Shown piece by piece: positions 4,627-13,489 of a DNA stretch of 24,270 nt. The DNA is from an uncultured Prevotella sp. (GTDB taxonomy: Bacteria; Bacteroidota; Bacteroidia; Bacteroidales; Bacteroidaceae), in NCBI GenBank assembly GCA_937906495.1, contig CALCVT010000076.1, positions 1 to 24,270 on the forward strand, in the 5' to 3' direction. The position numbers and the translations under genes are program-made. Each line of letters opens with the position of its first letter. Position 1 is the stretch's first letter. The notes beneath the pieces were generated by a model, which was not told the origin of the DNA, ran no database searches, and saw only the letters and a list, made by a program, of their open reading frames with translations.

Positions 4627-7587
4627 ATGACTCCATCGCTCAAAGAACTTGTGCTGCGCGACACCCCCTACGCAGACCTCATGAATAAGCGCATACTCAA
4701 TGTGCTACTCATCGCTACCAAATACGATGCCTTCATGCTCGAAGACGACGGACGCGTAGACGAACAGATATTTAATGAATATACAGCCCTCAACCTGCGA
4801 TATCCACCCCGCTTTACGCAAGTGACCACCGACGAAGAAGCACTGACATACCTTAAAGAACGCAACTTTGAACTGGTCATCGTAATGCCTAATATGGCAG
4901 GTAAAGATATTTTTTCGGCAGCAACAGCCATTAAACAACGCTACCCGCACATACCCATTGTAGTGCTTACGCCATTCTCGAAGGAGGTAAGCCGCCGGGT
5001 AGCAGGCGAAGACTTATCGAACATTGACTACGTGTTTTCCTGGCTGGGAAACTCAGAGTTGCTGTTAGCCATCATCAAACTGATAGAAGACAAACTGAAT
5101 GCACCTGACGACCTGCCTTCGGCTGGCGTGCAGACCATTTTACTGGTCGAAGATTCCATACGCTTCTACTCATCGGCATTGCCCCATCTTTACAAACTGG
5201 TGCTTGAGCAAAGCCGTGAGTTCTCGAAAGAGGCACTCAACGACCACCTCAAAATGCTGCGCATGCGCGGACGCCCCAAAATTATGCTGGCGCGCACCTA
5301 CGAAGAGGCCATCAACATTCTGCACACCTATCCCGACAACATACTTGGTGTAGTATCGGACATGAGCTTCAGCCGCGAAGGAACGAAAGACCCGCTGGCC
5401 GGTTATCGGTTGGGCAAGGAAGTGCGCCGAATGAACCGACACATCCCCCTCATACTTGAGTCGAGCGAAATTGAAAACGAACGTTATGCCAACGAGCTCA
5501 ATGCACCCTTCATTCCCAAACGTTCGAAGAGCTACCCGCAAGACCTCCGGGGCGAAATCATGAAACACTTTGGATTTGGTGACTTCATCATTGACGACCC
5601 CACGACCCACCAGGAATTGCTTCGCATCACAAACCTCAAGGATTTGCAGAAAAAGGTATTCCAAATACCCGACGAAGCACTGCATTACCACTTGTCGCAC
5701 AATCACTTTTCGCGCTTCTTCTACTCACGTGCCATGTTTCCACCTGCCGAAATATTAAAAGCCCACGATGTGTCGCAATATGCCAACATGGACGAGGCAC
5801 GCGAGTTTATATTCAACCTCATTGTACGCTACCGCCGGATGAAAAATGCTGGTGTCGTAGCCATCTATCAAAAGGAACGCTTTGACGAATACAGCAACTT
5901 TGCCCGCATCGGTAACGGATCGCTCGGAGGTAAAGGGCGCGGCCTGGCATTTATGGGGACACTGGTTAAGCGCTACCCACACCTTGACTGTGAGAATTGC
6001 CACGTAAATATCCCGAAGACGGTCGTGATATGCACCGACATCTTCGACGAGTTTATGGAACGCAACGGACTTTACCCCATTGCCTTGAGCGATGCACCCG
6101 ACGAAGAGATATTGGCGGCCTTTGAAAGGGCTACACTCTCGGACGAATTGCTTGAAGACCTGCTCAGCCTTTTCAAAGTTGGCAACAGCCCTATTGCAGT
6201 CCGCTCGTCGAGTATTCTCGAAGACTCGCATTATCAACCATTTGCCGGCATCTACGCCACTTACATGATTCCACGTATGGCTGACGAACGAGAGACCCTA
6301 CGTTTGGTACGCTCGGCCATCAAGGCTGTATATGCTTCTGTCTTCTATCGCGACAGCAAAGCCTATCTTACAGCAACACAAAATTTGATAGACCAGGAAA
6401 AGATGGCTATTGTGCTGCAAGAAGTTGTGGGCGAAACTCACGGCAACTACTTTTTCCCGACACTCTCGGGAGTGGCGCGCTCGCTCAACTTTTACCCCAT
6501 TGGCAACGAAAAACCCGAGGAAGGCATTGCAACCATCGCGCTCGGACTTGGCAAGCACATTGTAGACGGAGGTACAGCTTTGCGCTTTTCGCCTGCACAC
6601 CCACAACACATTCTACAATTAGGTTCGCCCGAATATGCTTTACGCGAAACACAACGCAACTTTCTGGCTCTCGACCTGCGTAACCTGGCACCCGACTTTA
6701 GCACCGACGATGCTTTTAACCTGAGCACGCTGCAACTTACAGACTACCCGGCCGACGATCCTGCTGCCCGATATATATTCTCGACCTACGACTTGCAAAA
6801 CCAACGGCTTGTTCCTGGATTACAATATGGTCCGGGACGCCGCATTGTATCGTTCAACAGCATATTGCAAGCCAACACCTTCCCACTGGCCAACAATATA
6901 GGAGCCTTACTCGAAATAGGAGCCAAAGAAATGGGACGTCCGGTTGAAATAGAGTTTGCCATGCAAATAAGCAGCGGAAAAGCCTGGTTCTATTTACTAC
7001 AGATACGCCCCATCGTTGACCGCTCGGAGGATGTATCGGCTTCATACGATGCCATACAAGGCGAACGCCTCCTGTTAAGCAGCCACTCGGTATTAGGTAA
7101 CGGCAGTATAGCCGATGTGAAAGACTTTGTGTATGTGCGCAGTGAAAACTTTAATCCGGCTCTGAGCGAACAGATAGCCGAAGAGTTGGCACAGCTAAAC
7201 GAACAAATGATTCGCGAAGACAGAGGTTACGTGTTAGTAGGCCCGGGACGCTGGGGAAGTTCAGACCCCTGGTTGGGTATCCCGGTAAAATGGCCACACA
7301 TCAGTCAGGCACGAATCATTGTAGAATGTGGTTTACCTTCATACCGTATCGATCCCAGCCAAGGTACTCATTTCTTCCAAAATCTAACATCCTTAGGAGT
7401 AGGCTATTTTACAATACGGCCCTATGCCGACGACGGAAGTTTTGACGAAGACTGGCTCAATGAGCAGCCTGCAACCTACGAGAGCACCCACCTGCGGATG
7501 GTACACTTTGATACCCCCCTACTTATCAGTATGGACGGACGCAAACAGCGTGGAAAAATTGAAACGGCAAACTCTGAAACCATGTAG
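4627..7587 (+). CDS. Tandem receiver-like domains fused to PEP/pyruvate-binding ATP-grasp domain
   Basis: 986 residues, cytosolic. Residues ~22-155 form a receiver-like fold in which the phospho-acceptor position is degenerate (LVIVMPNMAG, 83-91, no Asp), although the later VVLTP (111-115) is kept. Residues ~168-315 form a second, canonical-looking receiver: acidic LVEDS (Asp176), acceptor VVSDMSF (Asp245), LESSE (Ser279) and IPKRSK (Lys298). A linker leads to a PEP-synthase/pyruvate phosphate dikinase ATP-grasp region (~425-800) with SLGGKGRGLAFM near 431 and SPIAVRSSSILEDS near 523. The C-terminus has GPGRWGSSDPWLG near 868. The swivelling His domain and the PEP TIM barrel of real PPDK or PpsA are absent, so it cannot be a complete PEP synthase. 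It probably phosphorylates another protein or small molecule using ATP, perhaps controlled by the receiver domains. A terminator follows at 7657. Confidence 0.85.
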   Translation: MTPSLKELVLRDTPYADLMNKRILNVLLIATKYDAFMLEDDGRVDEQIFNEYTALNLRYPPRFTQVTTDEEALTYLKERNFELVIVMPNMAGKDIFSAATAIKQRYPHIPIVVLTPFSKEVSRRVAGEDLSNIDYVFSWLGNSELLLAIIKLIEDKLNAPDDLPSAGVQTILLVEDSIRFYSSALPHLYKLVLEQSREFSKEALNDHLKMLRMRGRPKIMLARTYEEAINILHTYPDNILGVVSDMSFSREGTKDPLAGYRLGKEVRRMNRHIPLILESSEIENERYANELNAPFIPKRSKSYPQDLRGEIMKHFGFGDFIIDDPTTHQELLRITNLKDLQKKVFQIPDEALHYHLSHNHFSRFFYSRAMFPPAEILKAHDVSQYANMDEAREFIFNLIVRYRRMKNAGVVAIYQKERFDEYSNFARIGNGSLGGKGRGLAFMGTLVKRYPHLDCENCHVNIPKTVVICTDIFDEFMERNGLYPIALSDAPDEEILAAFERATLSDELLEDLLSLFKVGNSPIAVRSSSILEDSHYQPFAGIYATYMIPRMADERETLRLVRSAIKAVYASVFYRDSKAYLTATQNLIDQEKMAIVLQEVVGETHGNYFFPTLSGVARSLNFYPIGNEKPEEGIATIALGLGKHIVDGGTALRFSPAHPQHILQLGSPEYALRETQRNFLALDLRNLAPDFSTDDAFNLSTLQLTDYPADDPAARYIFSTYDLQNQRLVPGLQYGPGRRIVSFNSILQANTFPLANNIGALLEIGAKEMGRPVEIEFAMQISSGKAWFYLLQIRPIVDRSEDVSASYDAIQGERLLLSSHSVLGNGSIADVKDFVYVRSENFNPALSEQIAEELAQLNEQMIREDRGYVLVGPGRWGSSDPWLGIPVKWPHISQARIIVECGLPSYRIDPSQGTHFFQNLTSLGVGYFTIRPYADDGSFDEDWLNEQPATYESTHLRMVHFDTPLLISMDGRKQRGKIETANSETM

Positions 7588-7656
7588 TCTCTTCAAAATC
7601 TGACTGCCCGCCGGGGACATGATAATTCTACCTAAGCTATAGTAAAAAAGACAAGA

Positions 7657-7693
7657 CGCGCCACCTAAACAGTCAGCAAGTGGCGCGCCTTTT
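7657..7693 (+). terminator. Terminator after the receiver/ATP-grasp gene
   Basis: A perfect 8-bp GC-rich stem, CGCGCCAC (7657-7664) and GTGGCGCG (7680-7687), with a 15-base loop, followed by CCTTTT. The T-tract is short but the stem is strong and lies 69 bases past the stop codon. Confidence 0.7.
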
Positions 7694-7877
7694 GGTAGCA
7701 TATCCCCAAACGCTCCACTACGTACCCCTGGTCAGCTTCAACTTTTTAGTTTTAGCTTAACAGCCTGCGGTTAGATAATCTGTTAGCAACTTCTGCTTAC
7801 TGCCCTGCTCCCCCATTTTGCTATACTCCTTTACTACGCATCAATTAGGACTTTCCATATATATAAGGAGTAGCTGC

Positions 7878-7928
7878 ATGATGCAACATCACCAGACACA
7901 ACCACAACATATACTCTGCGCACCTTGA
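7878..7928 (+). CDS. Possible leader peptide upstream of htpG
   Basis: A 16-codon frame reading MMQHHQTQPQHILCAP, preceded at a 7-base spacing by AAGGAG (7865-7870), a full Shine-Dalgarno sequence. Such sites are rare in Bacteroidota, and htpG itself lacks one. The His/Gln-rich content and position 215 bases before the htpG ATG could fit a leader peptide, but a coincidence is quite possible. Confidence 0.2.
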   Translation: MMQHHQTQPQHILCAP

Positions 7929-8143
7929 AACGCCCATACATAACAGCAACCTATGGGAACATACAAGTAAACTGCCAGCAAATGCCGAATATGCTTCTAC
8001 AAACCAATGCGACGAATCTGTCAGTTAAGCCTGTAACGACTGCCAGAACGTACACATACAACACATTTACATTAAGCGGAACTGCAATGGCATGGAGTTT
8101 GCTTAAGTAGCAAGTATAATTCACTCAAAAAAAACAACTAACC

Positions 8144-10198
8144 ATGCAAAAAGGTCAAATAGGTATAACTACCGAAAACATCTTCCCTGTAATCAAGAAA
8201 TTCCTCTATAGCGACCACGACATCTTTCTGCGCGAAATTGTGAGCAATGCCGTAGACGCAACACAAAAGCTCAAGACACTGGCTATGAAGGGCGACTTCA
8301 AAGGTGAATTGGGCGACCTCACCGTACGTGTCAGTGTAGACAAAGAGGCTAAGACACTCACCATCAGCGATCGTGGTATCGGTATGACAGCCGAAGAGAT
8401 TGACAAATACATCAATCAAATTGCCTTCTCGGGTGCAAACGACTTCCTCGAAAAGTACAAAGATGATGCTTCGGCAATTATCGGTCACTTCGGCCTTGGT
8501 TTCTACTCCTCGTTTATGGTTTCCGACCGTGTGGACATCCTCTCGCGTAGTCATCGCGAAGGCGCTGAAGGCGTTAAATGGACGTGCGATGGTTCGCCTG
8601 CATTCGAAATTGACAGCTGCGAAAAGGCAGACCGCGGTACCGACATCGTGCTCCACATTTCGGACGATTGTGCCGAATTTCTTGAAAAAGATAAAATAAC
8701 CGAACTGCTCAACAAGTATTGCCGTTTCCTTCCGGTAGCTATTGCCTTTGGTAAAAAGACCGAATGGAAAGATGGTAAACAAACCGAGACCGATGAAGAC
8801 AACATCGTTAACGATACCAACCCGCTATGGACCAAAACACCGGCCTCGCTAAAAGATGAAGATTATCAGAAGTTCTATCGCCAGCTCTATCCCATGTCTG
8901 ATGAGCCGCTCTTCTGGATTCACCTCAATGTTGACTACCCCTTCAACCTTACGGGTGTACTCTACTTCCCCCGCATCAAGAATAACATTGAGATACATCG
9001 CAATAAGATTCAACTCTACTGCAATCAGGTATTCGTTACAGACCAGGTTGAGAATATAGTACCCGACTTTCTGACCCTGCTTCACGGTGTGATTGATTCA
9101 CCGGATATTCCGCTCAACGTGAGCCGAAGCTATTTGCAGAGCGATGCAAACGTAAAGAAAATCTCTTCGTACATTACCAAAAAGGTTTCTGACCGTTTGC
9201 AATCTATCTTCAAGTCTGACCGCACTGACTTCGAAAACAAGTGGGACGATCTTAAACTCTTCATCCACTATGGTATGCTTTCTGAGCAGGACTTCTTCGA
9301 CAAAGCGAAGAATTATGCCCTCCTCAAGGATGTTGATGGCAAATACTTCACTTACGAAGAATACCGTAACTTAATTAAAGAGAGCCAGACCGACAAGAAC
9401 GACAACTTGATATACCTTTATGCTACCGACAGCGACGAACAGTACACCTACATTCAAGCTGCTAAAGACAAAGGATACAATGTGCTGCTGCTTGATGGAC
9501 AACTCGACTCTGCGCTTGTTGGTATGCTCGAACAGAAACTTGAGAAGAGCCGCTTCAGCCGCGTTGACGGCGATGTGATTGACCGCCTGATTCAAAAGGA
9601 AAATCACACAGAAACGGCTATTGAAAGCGATGAGGCCGACAGTATTAACGGCGTATTCACCGCTCGCCTGCCCAAAATTGAAAAAGCTGAATTCCATGTT
9701 GAAACTGCTGCTATGGGCGAGGCTGGAGCTCCTATCGTCATTACACAAAGCGAATATATGCGCCGTATGAAGGAAATGAGCCGCTACCAGCAAGGCATGG
9801 CTTTCTATGGTGAAATGCCCGACATGTACAACCTGGTACTCAATGCTGACCACCGCTTGGTAAAGGAAGTGCTCATCGACATGAAGGCTTCGCTCAACGA
9901 GCAGATGCAACCCATTGAGAATGAACTGAAGGGACTCCACGCTCGCCACATGGCTATTGAAGAGAGCCAGAAGAATAAAAAAACTGAAGAGTTGACCGAC
10001 GATGACAAGGAAATGCTTAAGCAGTGCAACAATGAGATTGCTGCACAGGAGGATGCCCGCCGTAAACTTTGGGCCAACTACGCACAGCAAAATCCTGTGG
10101 TATCTCAACTCATTGACTTGGCATTATTGCAGAACGGCTTACTGAAGGGTGAAGCGCTCAGCAACTTTATCAAGCGTTCGGTAGACCTTATTAAATAA
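8144..10198 (+). CDS. htpG: Chaperone HtpG (bacterial Hsp90)
   Basis: 684 residues, the Bacteroidales length for HtpG (slightly longer than the E. coli protein). It is an ATP-driven homodimeric chaperone that remodels client proteins in the cytoplasm. The GHKL ATPase domain is intact: Glu31 (general base), Asn35 and Asp38 in FLREIVSNAVDAT, DRGIGM at 76-81 and the lid motif GHFGLGFYS at 114-122. The middle domain carries LNVSRSYLQSD with the ATP-contacting arginine. The C-terminal dimerisation domain follows. The ATG at 8144 begins MQKGQIGITTENIFP, the typical start. No Shine-Dalgarno, only an A-rich stretch just upstream. Monocistronic, closed by the strong terminator at 10224-10286. No heat-shock control element was recognised. 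Confidence 0.97.
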   Translation: MQKGQIGITTENIFPVIKKFLYSDHDIFLREIVSNAVDATQKLKTLAMKGDFKGELGDLTVRVSVDKEAKTLTISDRGIGMTAEEIDKYINQIAFSGANDFLEKYKDDASAIIGHFGLGFYSSFMVSDRVDILSRSHREGAEGVKWTCDGSPAFEIDSCEKADRGTDIVLHISDDCAEFLEKDKITELLNKYCRFLPVAIAFGKKTEWKDGKQTETDEDNIVNDTNPLWTKTPASLKDEDYQKFYRQLYPMSDEPLFWIHLNVDYPFNLTGVLYFPRIKNNIEIHRNKIQLYCNQVFVTDQVENIVPDFLTLLHGVIDSPDIPLNVSRSYLQSDANVKKISSYITKKVSDRLQSIFKSDRTDFENKWDDLKLFIHYGMLSEQDFFDKAKNYALLKDVDGKYFTYEEYRNLIKESQTDKNDNLIYLYATDSDEQYTYIQAAKDKGYNVLLLDGQLDSALVGMLEQKLEKSRFSRVDGDVIDRLIQKENHTETAIESDEADSINGVFTARLPKIEKAEFHVETAAMGEAGAPIVITQSEYMRRMKEMSRYQQGMAFYGEMPDMYNLVLNADHRLVKEVLIDMKASLNEQMQPIENELKGLHARHMAIEESQKNKKTEELTDDDKEMLKQCNNEIAAQEDARRKLWANYAQQNPVVSQLIDLALLQNGLLKGEALSNFIKRSVDLIK

Positions 10199-10223
10199 AA
10201 GTAATTTCCACTTTTAAATACAT

Positions 10224-10288
10224 AAACCGCGAACTGCCACCCTGGTCCGAACCTATACGGACTGGTGCATGTTCGCGGTTTCTTGTTT
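10224..10288 (+). terminator. htpG terminator, long imperfect hairpin
   Basis: A perfect 11-bp outer stem, AAACCGCGAAC (10224-10234) and GTTCGCGGTTT (10271-10281). Inside it, GTCCG pairs with CGGAC around an 8-base loop, so nearly the whole element folds. It is followed by CTTGTTTT. It lies 25 bases after the htpG stop and just before the next gene. Confidence 0.8.
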
Positions 10289-10296
10289 TATCAATC

Positions 10297-11226
10297 ATGA
10301 AACACCTATTACTTGCAAGTTGTCTAGCTATCAATATGCCTTTTACAGCCATAGCATGCCAAACGGATAAACCGCAATCTCAACCCTCTACAACACAAGC
10401 ATTATCCCAGCATACCGACAACAAATCTTCGGACAATCTGCTTGGCAACACACTCTATACCCAAGCCGATTCGGCACACATTGTTAAAATGTTACGCATG
10501 GAAACGGGGCAAAACGATGTTCTATTCTATGCACGCCAATTTATTGGAGTACCCTACGTTGCTGCAACCCTCGAAGTTGCCGATCCCGAAAAACTTGTAG
10601 TCAACCTCAAGCAACTGGATTGTACAACACTTGTTGAAACAGTATTGGCTCTGGCTATGACTAAAAGGCAACACAGCGACTCCTTCGAAGCATACTGCCA
10701 CAATTTAGCCACACTACGATATCGCAACGGCAAGCCCAATGGATACCTTTCGCGTTTACACTACTTTGACTGGTGGAATAATACTCAAGCCCAAAACGGA
10801 ATAATTAAGGAAGTAAAGAATAATCAGCACTTCACAGCTAAAGGGCAAACTCGCAACTATTATATGTCGCACAATCCATCAAAATACCGCATGCTGAAGG
10901 CCCATCCCGAATGGATTGACAGCATAGCTTCGCTCGAACGCCAGTATAATGGTATTCGCTGGAACTATCTGCCTGCAGCAAGCACAGGACTTTCAAACCA
11001 ACAATTGTCGGTGATACACGACGGCGACCTCATAGCCATCGTTACGCGTAAAGCAGGACTCGACTATTCGCATCTTGGTTTTGCAGTATGGGGCAAAGAC
11101 GGCAAACTGCACTTGCTTAATGCCTCGTCAATCCATCACCGGGTGGTTGAAGAACCTAAGACGCTGCGCCAATATCTACGCGAACACCCCACGTCGATAG
11201 GTATCCGCCTTTTCAGACTACAATAA
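10297..11226 (+). CDS. DUF1460 N-acetylmuramoyl-L-alanine amidase-like protein, exported
   Basis: 309 residues of the DUF1460 family (NlpC/P60-like cysteine peptidase fold), whose studied Bacteroides member is a cell-wall amidase. Expected role: cleaving peptidoglycan or muropeptide amide bonds in the periplasm. Residues 1-20 are a signal peptide. Cys21 in TAIAC could be a lipoprotein anchor, though the -3 residue is Ala rather than Leu, so signal peptidase I cleavage is also possible. A low-complexity Ser/Gln/Thr linker spans ~22-50. The catalytic cysteine is Cys109 in QLDCTTLVET and the catalytic histidine is His259 in YSHLGFAVW. GVPYV (84-88) and HDGDLIAIVT (241-250) are family landmarks. 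It stands alone between the htpG terminator and the Bat cluster, with no obvious promoter of its own. Confidence 0.9.
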   Translation: MKHLLLASCLAINMPFTAIACQTDKPQSQPSTTQALSQHTDNKSSDNLLGNTLYTQADSAHIVKMLRMETGQNDVLFYARQFIGVPYVAATLEVADPEKLVVNLKQLDCTTLVETVLALAMTKRQHSDSFEAYCHNLATLRYRNGKPNGYLSRLHYFDWWNNTQAQNGIIKEVKNNQHFTAKGQTRNYYMSHNPSKYRMLKAHPEWIDSIASLERQYNGIRWNYLPAASTGLSNQQLSVIHDGDLIAIVTRKAGLDYSHLGFAVWGKDGKLHLLNASSIHHRVVEEPKTLRQYLREHPTSIGIRLFRLQ

Positions 11227-11387
11227 CAACAACGCACCAAACTATACACACCATAACTTACCCCCAAAATGGTGCATATGTCGCATCACCTTAAGCCAAG
11301 AGTTCACCACATAGCAAAGAGACAGCGTGCAACAACCTGTTTAGTGAATTTTAAAGCACAGATACGGCTATATCTCATGAAAACGAG

Positions 11388-11395
11388 TAATTTTG
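11388..11395 (+). promoter_or_regulatory. Bacteroidota -7 element of the Bat cluster
   Basis: TAATTTTG matches TAnnTTTG exactly and lies 33 bases before the MoxR start codon, predicting initiation near 11402. No TTTG is seen at the -33 spacing. Confidence 0.5.
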
Positions 11396-11428
11396 CATCT
11401 GAATAATCAAACTAAAGAAGAAAATAAT

Positions 11429-12424
11429 ATGTCAGCAAGTATAGATATTCGCGAACTCAATGCCCGCATTGAGGCTGAAACCGGATTTATCACCGACCTC
11501 ACCGAGGGTATGAACCGCACCATCGTTGGACAAAAACACCTTATCAACTCCCTGCTTATCGGCCTGCTTTCTGATGGACACATCTTACTTGAAGGTGTCC
11601 CTGGTTTGGCCAAAACATTGGCCATCAAAACGTTGGCTTCGCTTATTGAGGCCCAATTCGGCCGTTTGCAGTTCACTCCCGACTTGCTGCCCGCTGATGT
11701 TATTGGTACGCTTATCTACAGCCAGAAGGACGAAACTTTCAAGGTTAAGAAGGGGCCTGTTTTTGCCAACTTTGTTTTGGCCGACGAAATTAACCGTGCC
11801 CCGGCCAAGGTTCAAAGTGCGCTGCTTGAGGCCATGCAGGAACATCAGGTTACTATTGGTGAAAACACCTTCAAACTTCCAGAACCGTTCCTGGTACTGG
11901 CCACACAAAACCCCATTGAGCAAGAAGGCACCTACGAACTGCCCGAAGCACAAGTAGACCGCTTCATGATGAAAGTAATTATTGACTATCCAACCATTGA
12001 AGAGGAAAAACGCATTATCCGTGCCCACATTGACGACCGCTTCGAAACACCGAAAGCTGTGACAGACACGCAACGTATTGTTGCCGCCCGCCAGTTAGTT
12101 AAACAAGTATATATAGACGAACGCATCGAACAATACATTGCTGATATTGTATTTGCTACACGCTACCCCGAACAATATAAGCTCCAGGAACTCAAGAACT
12201 ACATTGCCTTTGGTGGTTCGCCTCGTGCCAGCATCAATTTGGCACTTGCTTCGCGTGCATGCGCATTTATCAAACGTCGTGGCTATGTAGTGCCCGAAGA
12301 TGTACGCGAAGTGGCAGCTGATGTATTGCGCCACCGCATTGGCCTTTCGTACGAGGCCGAAGCTTCGAACATCACTTCCGACGACATTGTACGCGAGATT
12401 CTTAACAAAATAGAGGTGCCCTAA
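11429..12424 (+). CDS. MoxR-family AAA+ ATPase of the Bat cluster
   Basis: 331 residues, typical MoxR length. MoxR AAA+ ATPases act as chaperones for the maturation or metal loading of von Willebrand factor A proteins encoded beside them. Walker A is GVPGLAKT (56-63), Walker B is VLADE (116-120), followed by the family-typical INRAPAKVQSALLEAMQE, then sensor-1 ATQNP and the arginine-finger region QVDRFMMKV. A C-terminal AAA lid follows. The frame is open from a TTG at 11393, but the ATG at 11429, preceded by AAAGAAGAAAATAAT, gives the normal MoxR start, and the -7 element overlaps the TTG start. First gene of an eight-gene cluster on the plus strand. Confidence 0.95.
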   Translation: MSASIDIRELNARIEAETGFITDLTEGMNRTIVGQKHLINSLLIGLLSDGHILLEGVPGLAKTLAIKTLASLIEAQFGRLQFTPDLLPADVIGTLIYSQKDETFKVKKGPVFANFVLADEINRAPAKVQSALLEAMQEHQVTIGENTFKLPEPFLVLATQNPIEQEGTYELPEAQVDRFMMKVIIDYPTIEEEKRIIRAHIDDRFETPKAVTDTQRIVAARQLVKQVYIDERIEQYIADIVFATRYPEQYKLQELKNYIAFGGSPRASINLALASRACAFIKRRGYVVPEDVREVAADVLRHRIGLSYEAEASNITSDDIVREILNKIEVP

Positions 12425-12445
12425 ATTGCATCCAATCGTTGAAGA

Positions 12446-12490
12446 CGCACCTGCAACCTCATGTATTAATCTACAGTGGTTACAGGTGCG
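12446..12490 (+). other. Inverted repeat between the MoxR and DUF58 genes
   Basis: Perfect 8-bp arms CGCACCTG (12446-12453) and CAGGTGCG (12483-12490) around a 29-base loop. There is no T-tract, so it is not a typical terminator. It could stabilise the transcript or tune expression between these genes. Confidence 0.3.
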
Positions 12491-12537
12491 CAATGACTTG
12501 AACTTGTGTTGAACCCTCATTTCAATTGCTGACAATA

Positions 12538-13404
12538 TTGGAAACCTCAGAGCTTTTGCGTCGCGTCAGACGCCTGGAGATTAAAACCAGGGCACTGACC
12601 AACAATATATTTGCAGGCGAATACCATTCGGCCTTTAAAGGACGAGGTATGTCGTTTGCTGAAGTGCGCGAATACCAGCCGGGCGACGATGTACGCGATA
12701 TAGACTGGAATGTAACAGCCCGAATGAACAAGCCTTTTATCAAGGTATTCGAGGAGGAACGCGAACTTACACTCATGCTCGTTGTAGACCTCTCGGCCAG
12801 CCAACGCTTCGGTACACAAAATCGTACCCAACGCGAACTGACTGCTGAAATTGCTGCTACATTGGCATTTTCGGCCATGCAAAACAACGATAAAGTAGGC
12901 GTCATATTCTTTACAGACCGTATTGAAAAGTTTATTCCACCTCAAAAAGGCCGTAAGCATGTACTTTACATCATTCGTGAATTGTTGAACTTTGAGCCCA
13001 CTGGCAAACGCACAGACATCGGCACAGCAATGAAGTATCTGACTAAGGTAATGACCAAACGCTCCATTGCCTTTGTTATGAGCGACTTTCTCGATGCCGG
13101 AAATTTTGAGCAGCCACTGCTTGTAGCTGCACGCAAACACGACCTTGTGGCGTTGCGCATTTACGATAACCGCATGGCCCAACTGCCCGATGTGGGACTC
13201 ATAAAGATAGTCGATGCTGAAACTGGACACGAACAATTTGTTGACACCTCTAGTAGTATCGTACGCAAACAGCAGGAAATATGGTGGCGCACAGAGCAGG
13301 AAAAACTCAACCAACTACTCCATAAAAATGGTGTAGATCTGGCATCAATAGCCACGAACAACGATTACGTCAAACCACTCATGAATCTGTTTGCACGCAG
13401 ATAG
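12538..13404 (+). CDS. DUF58 protein of the Bat cluster, TTG start
   Basis: 288 residues of the DUF58 family, always found beside MoxR and Bat genes. The signature GRGMSFAEVREYQPGDDVRD continues to IDWNVTAR (residues 35-62). A vWA-like domain follows with an intact metal site DLSAS (84-88) and a later SDFLD loop. There is no membrane segment, so it is cytosolic. No ATG is available: the in-frame stop at 12499-12501 is followed only by TTG at 12526 and TTG at 12538. The family start METxELLRxVRxIEIKTR aligns with the TTG at 12538 (LETSELLRRVRRLEIKTR), so I start there. The 113-base gap after the MoxR gene is unusually long for this pair. Confidence 0.92.
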   Translation: METSELLRRVRRLEIKTRALTNNIFAGEYHSAFKGRGMSFAEVREYQPGDDVRDIDWNVTARMNKPFIKVFEEERELTLMLVVDLSASQRFGTQNRTQRELTAEIAATLAFSAMQNNDKVGVIFFTDRIEKFIPPQKGRKHVLYIIRELLNFEPTGKRTDIGTAMKYLTKVMTKRSIAFVMSDFLDAGNFEQPLLVAARKHDLVALRIYDNRMAQLPDVGLIKIVDAETGHEQFVDTSSSIVRKQQEIWWRTEQEKLNQLLHKNGVDLASIATNNDYVKPLMNLFARR

Positions 13405-13489
13405 TTGTACTGTGCTTCAGCGCACCAACATTCTTCAGCTACAGCCGCCACCCCATGCGGTACGGAGGCTATACACAAATCATCAAACA

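Larger units (their letters stand above)
7588..8143. other. 556-base gap upstream of htpG
   Basis: Holds the terminator at 7657-7693, a weak 6-bp dyad (TAACAG at 7758-7763, CTGTTA at 7780-7785) and a possible 16-codon leader frame at 7878-7928. I found no TAnnTTTG element, no CIRCE-type inverted repeat and no recognisable heat-shock sigma site before htpG. A 61-codon frame at 7925-8110 opens with TTG, has poor composition, and is not called. Confidence 0.5.

Noticed and set aside
9371..10108. 245-codon open frame antisense to htpG
   Set aside because: It lies wholly inside the certain htpG gene on the opposite strand; composition (Val/Phe/His/Leu-rich) is what antisense reading of this codon usage gives, and no motif is seen.
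12547..13314. 255-codon open frame antisense to the DUF58 gene
   Set aside because: Shadow of a well-supported family protein on the plus strand; Cys- and Phe-rich without domain signs.
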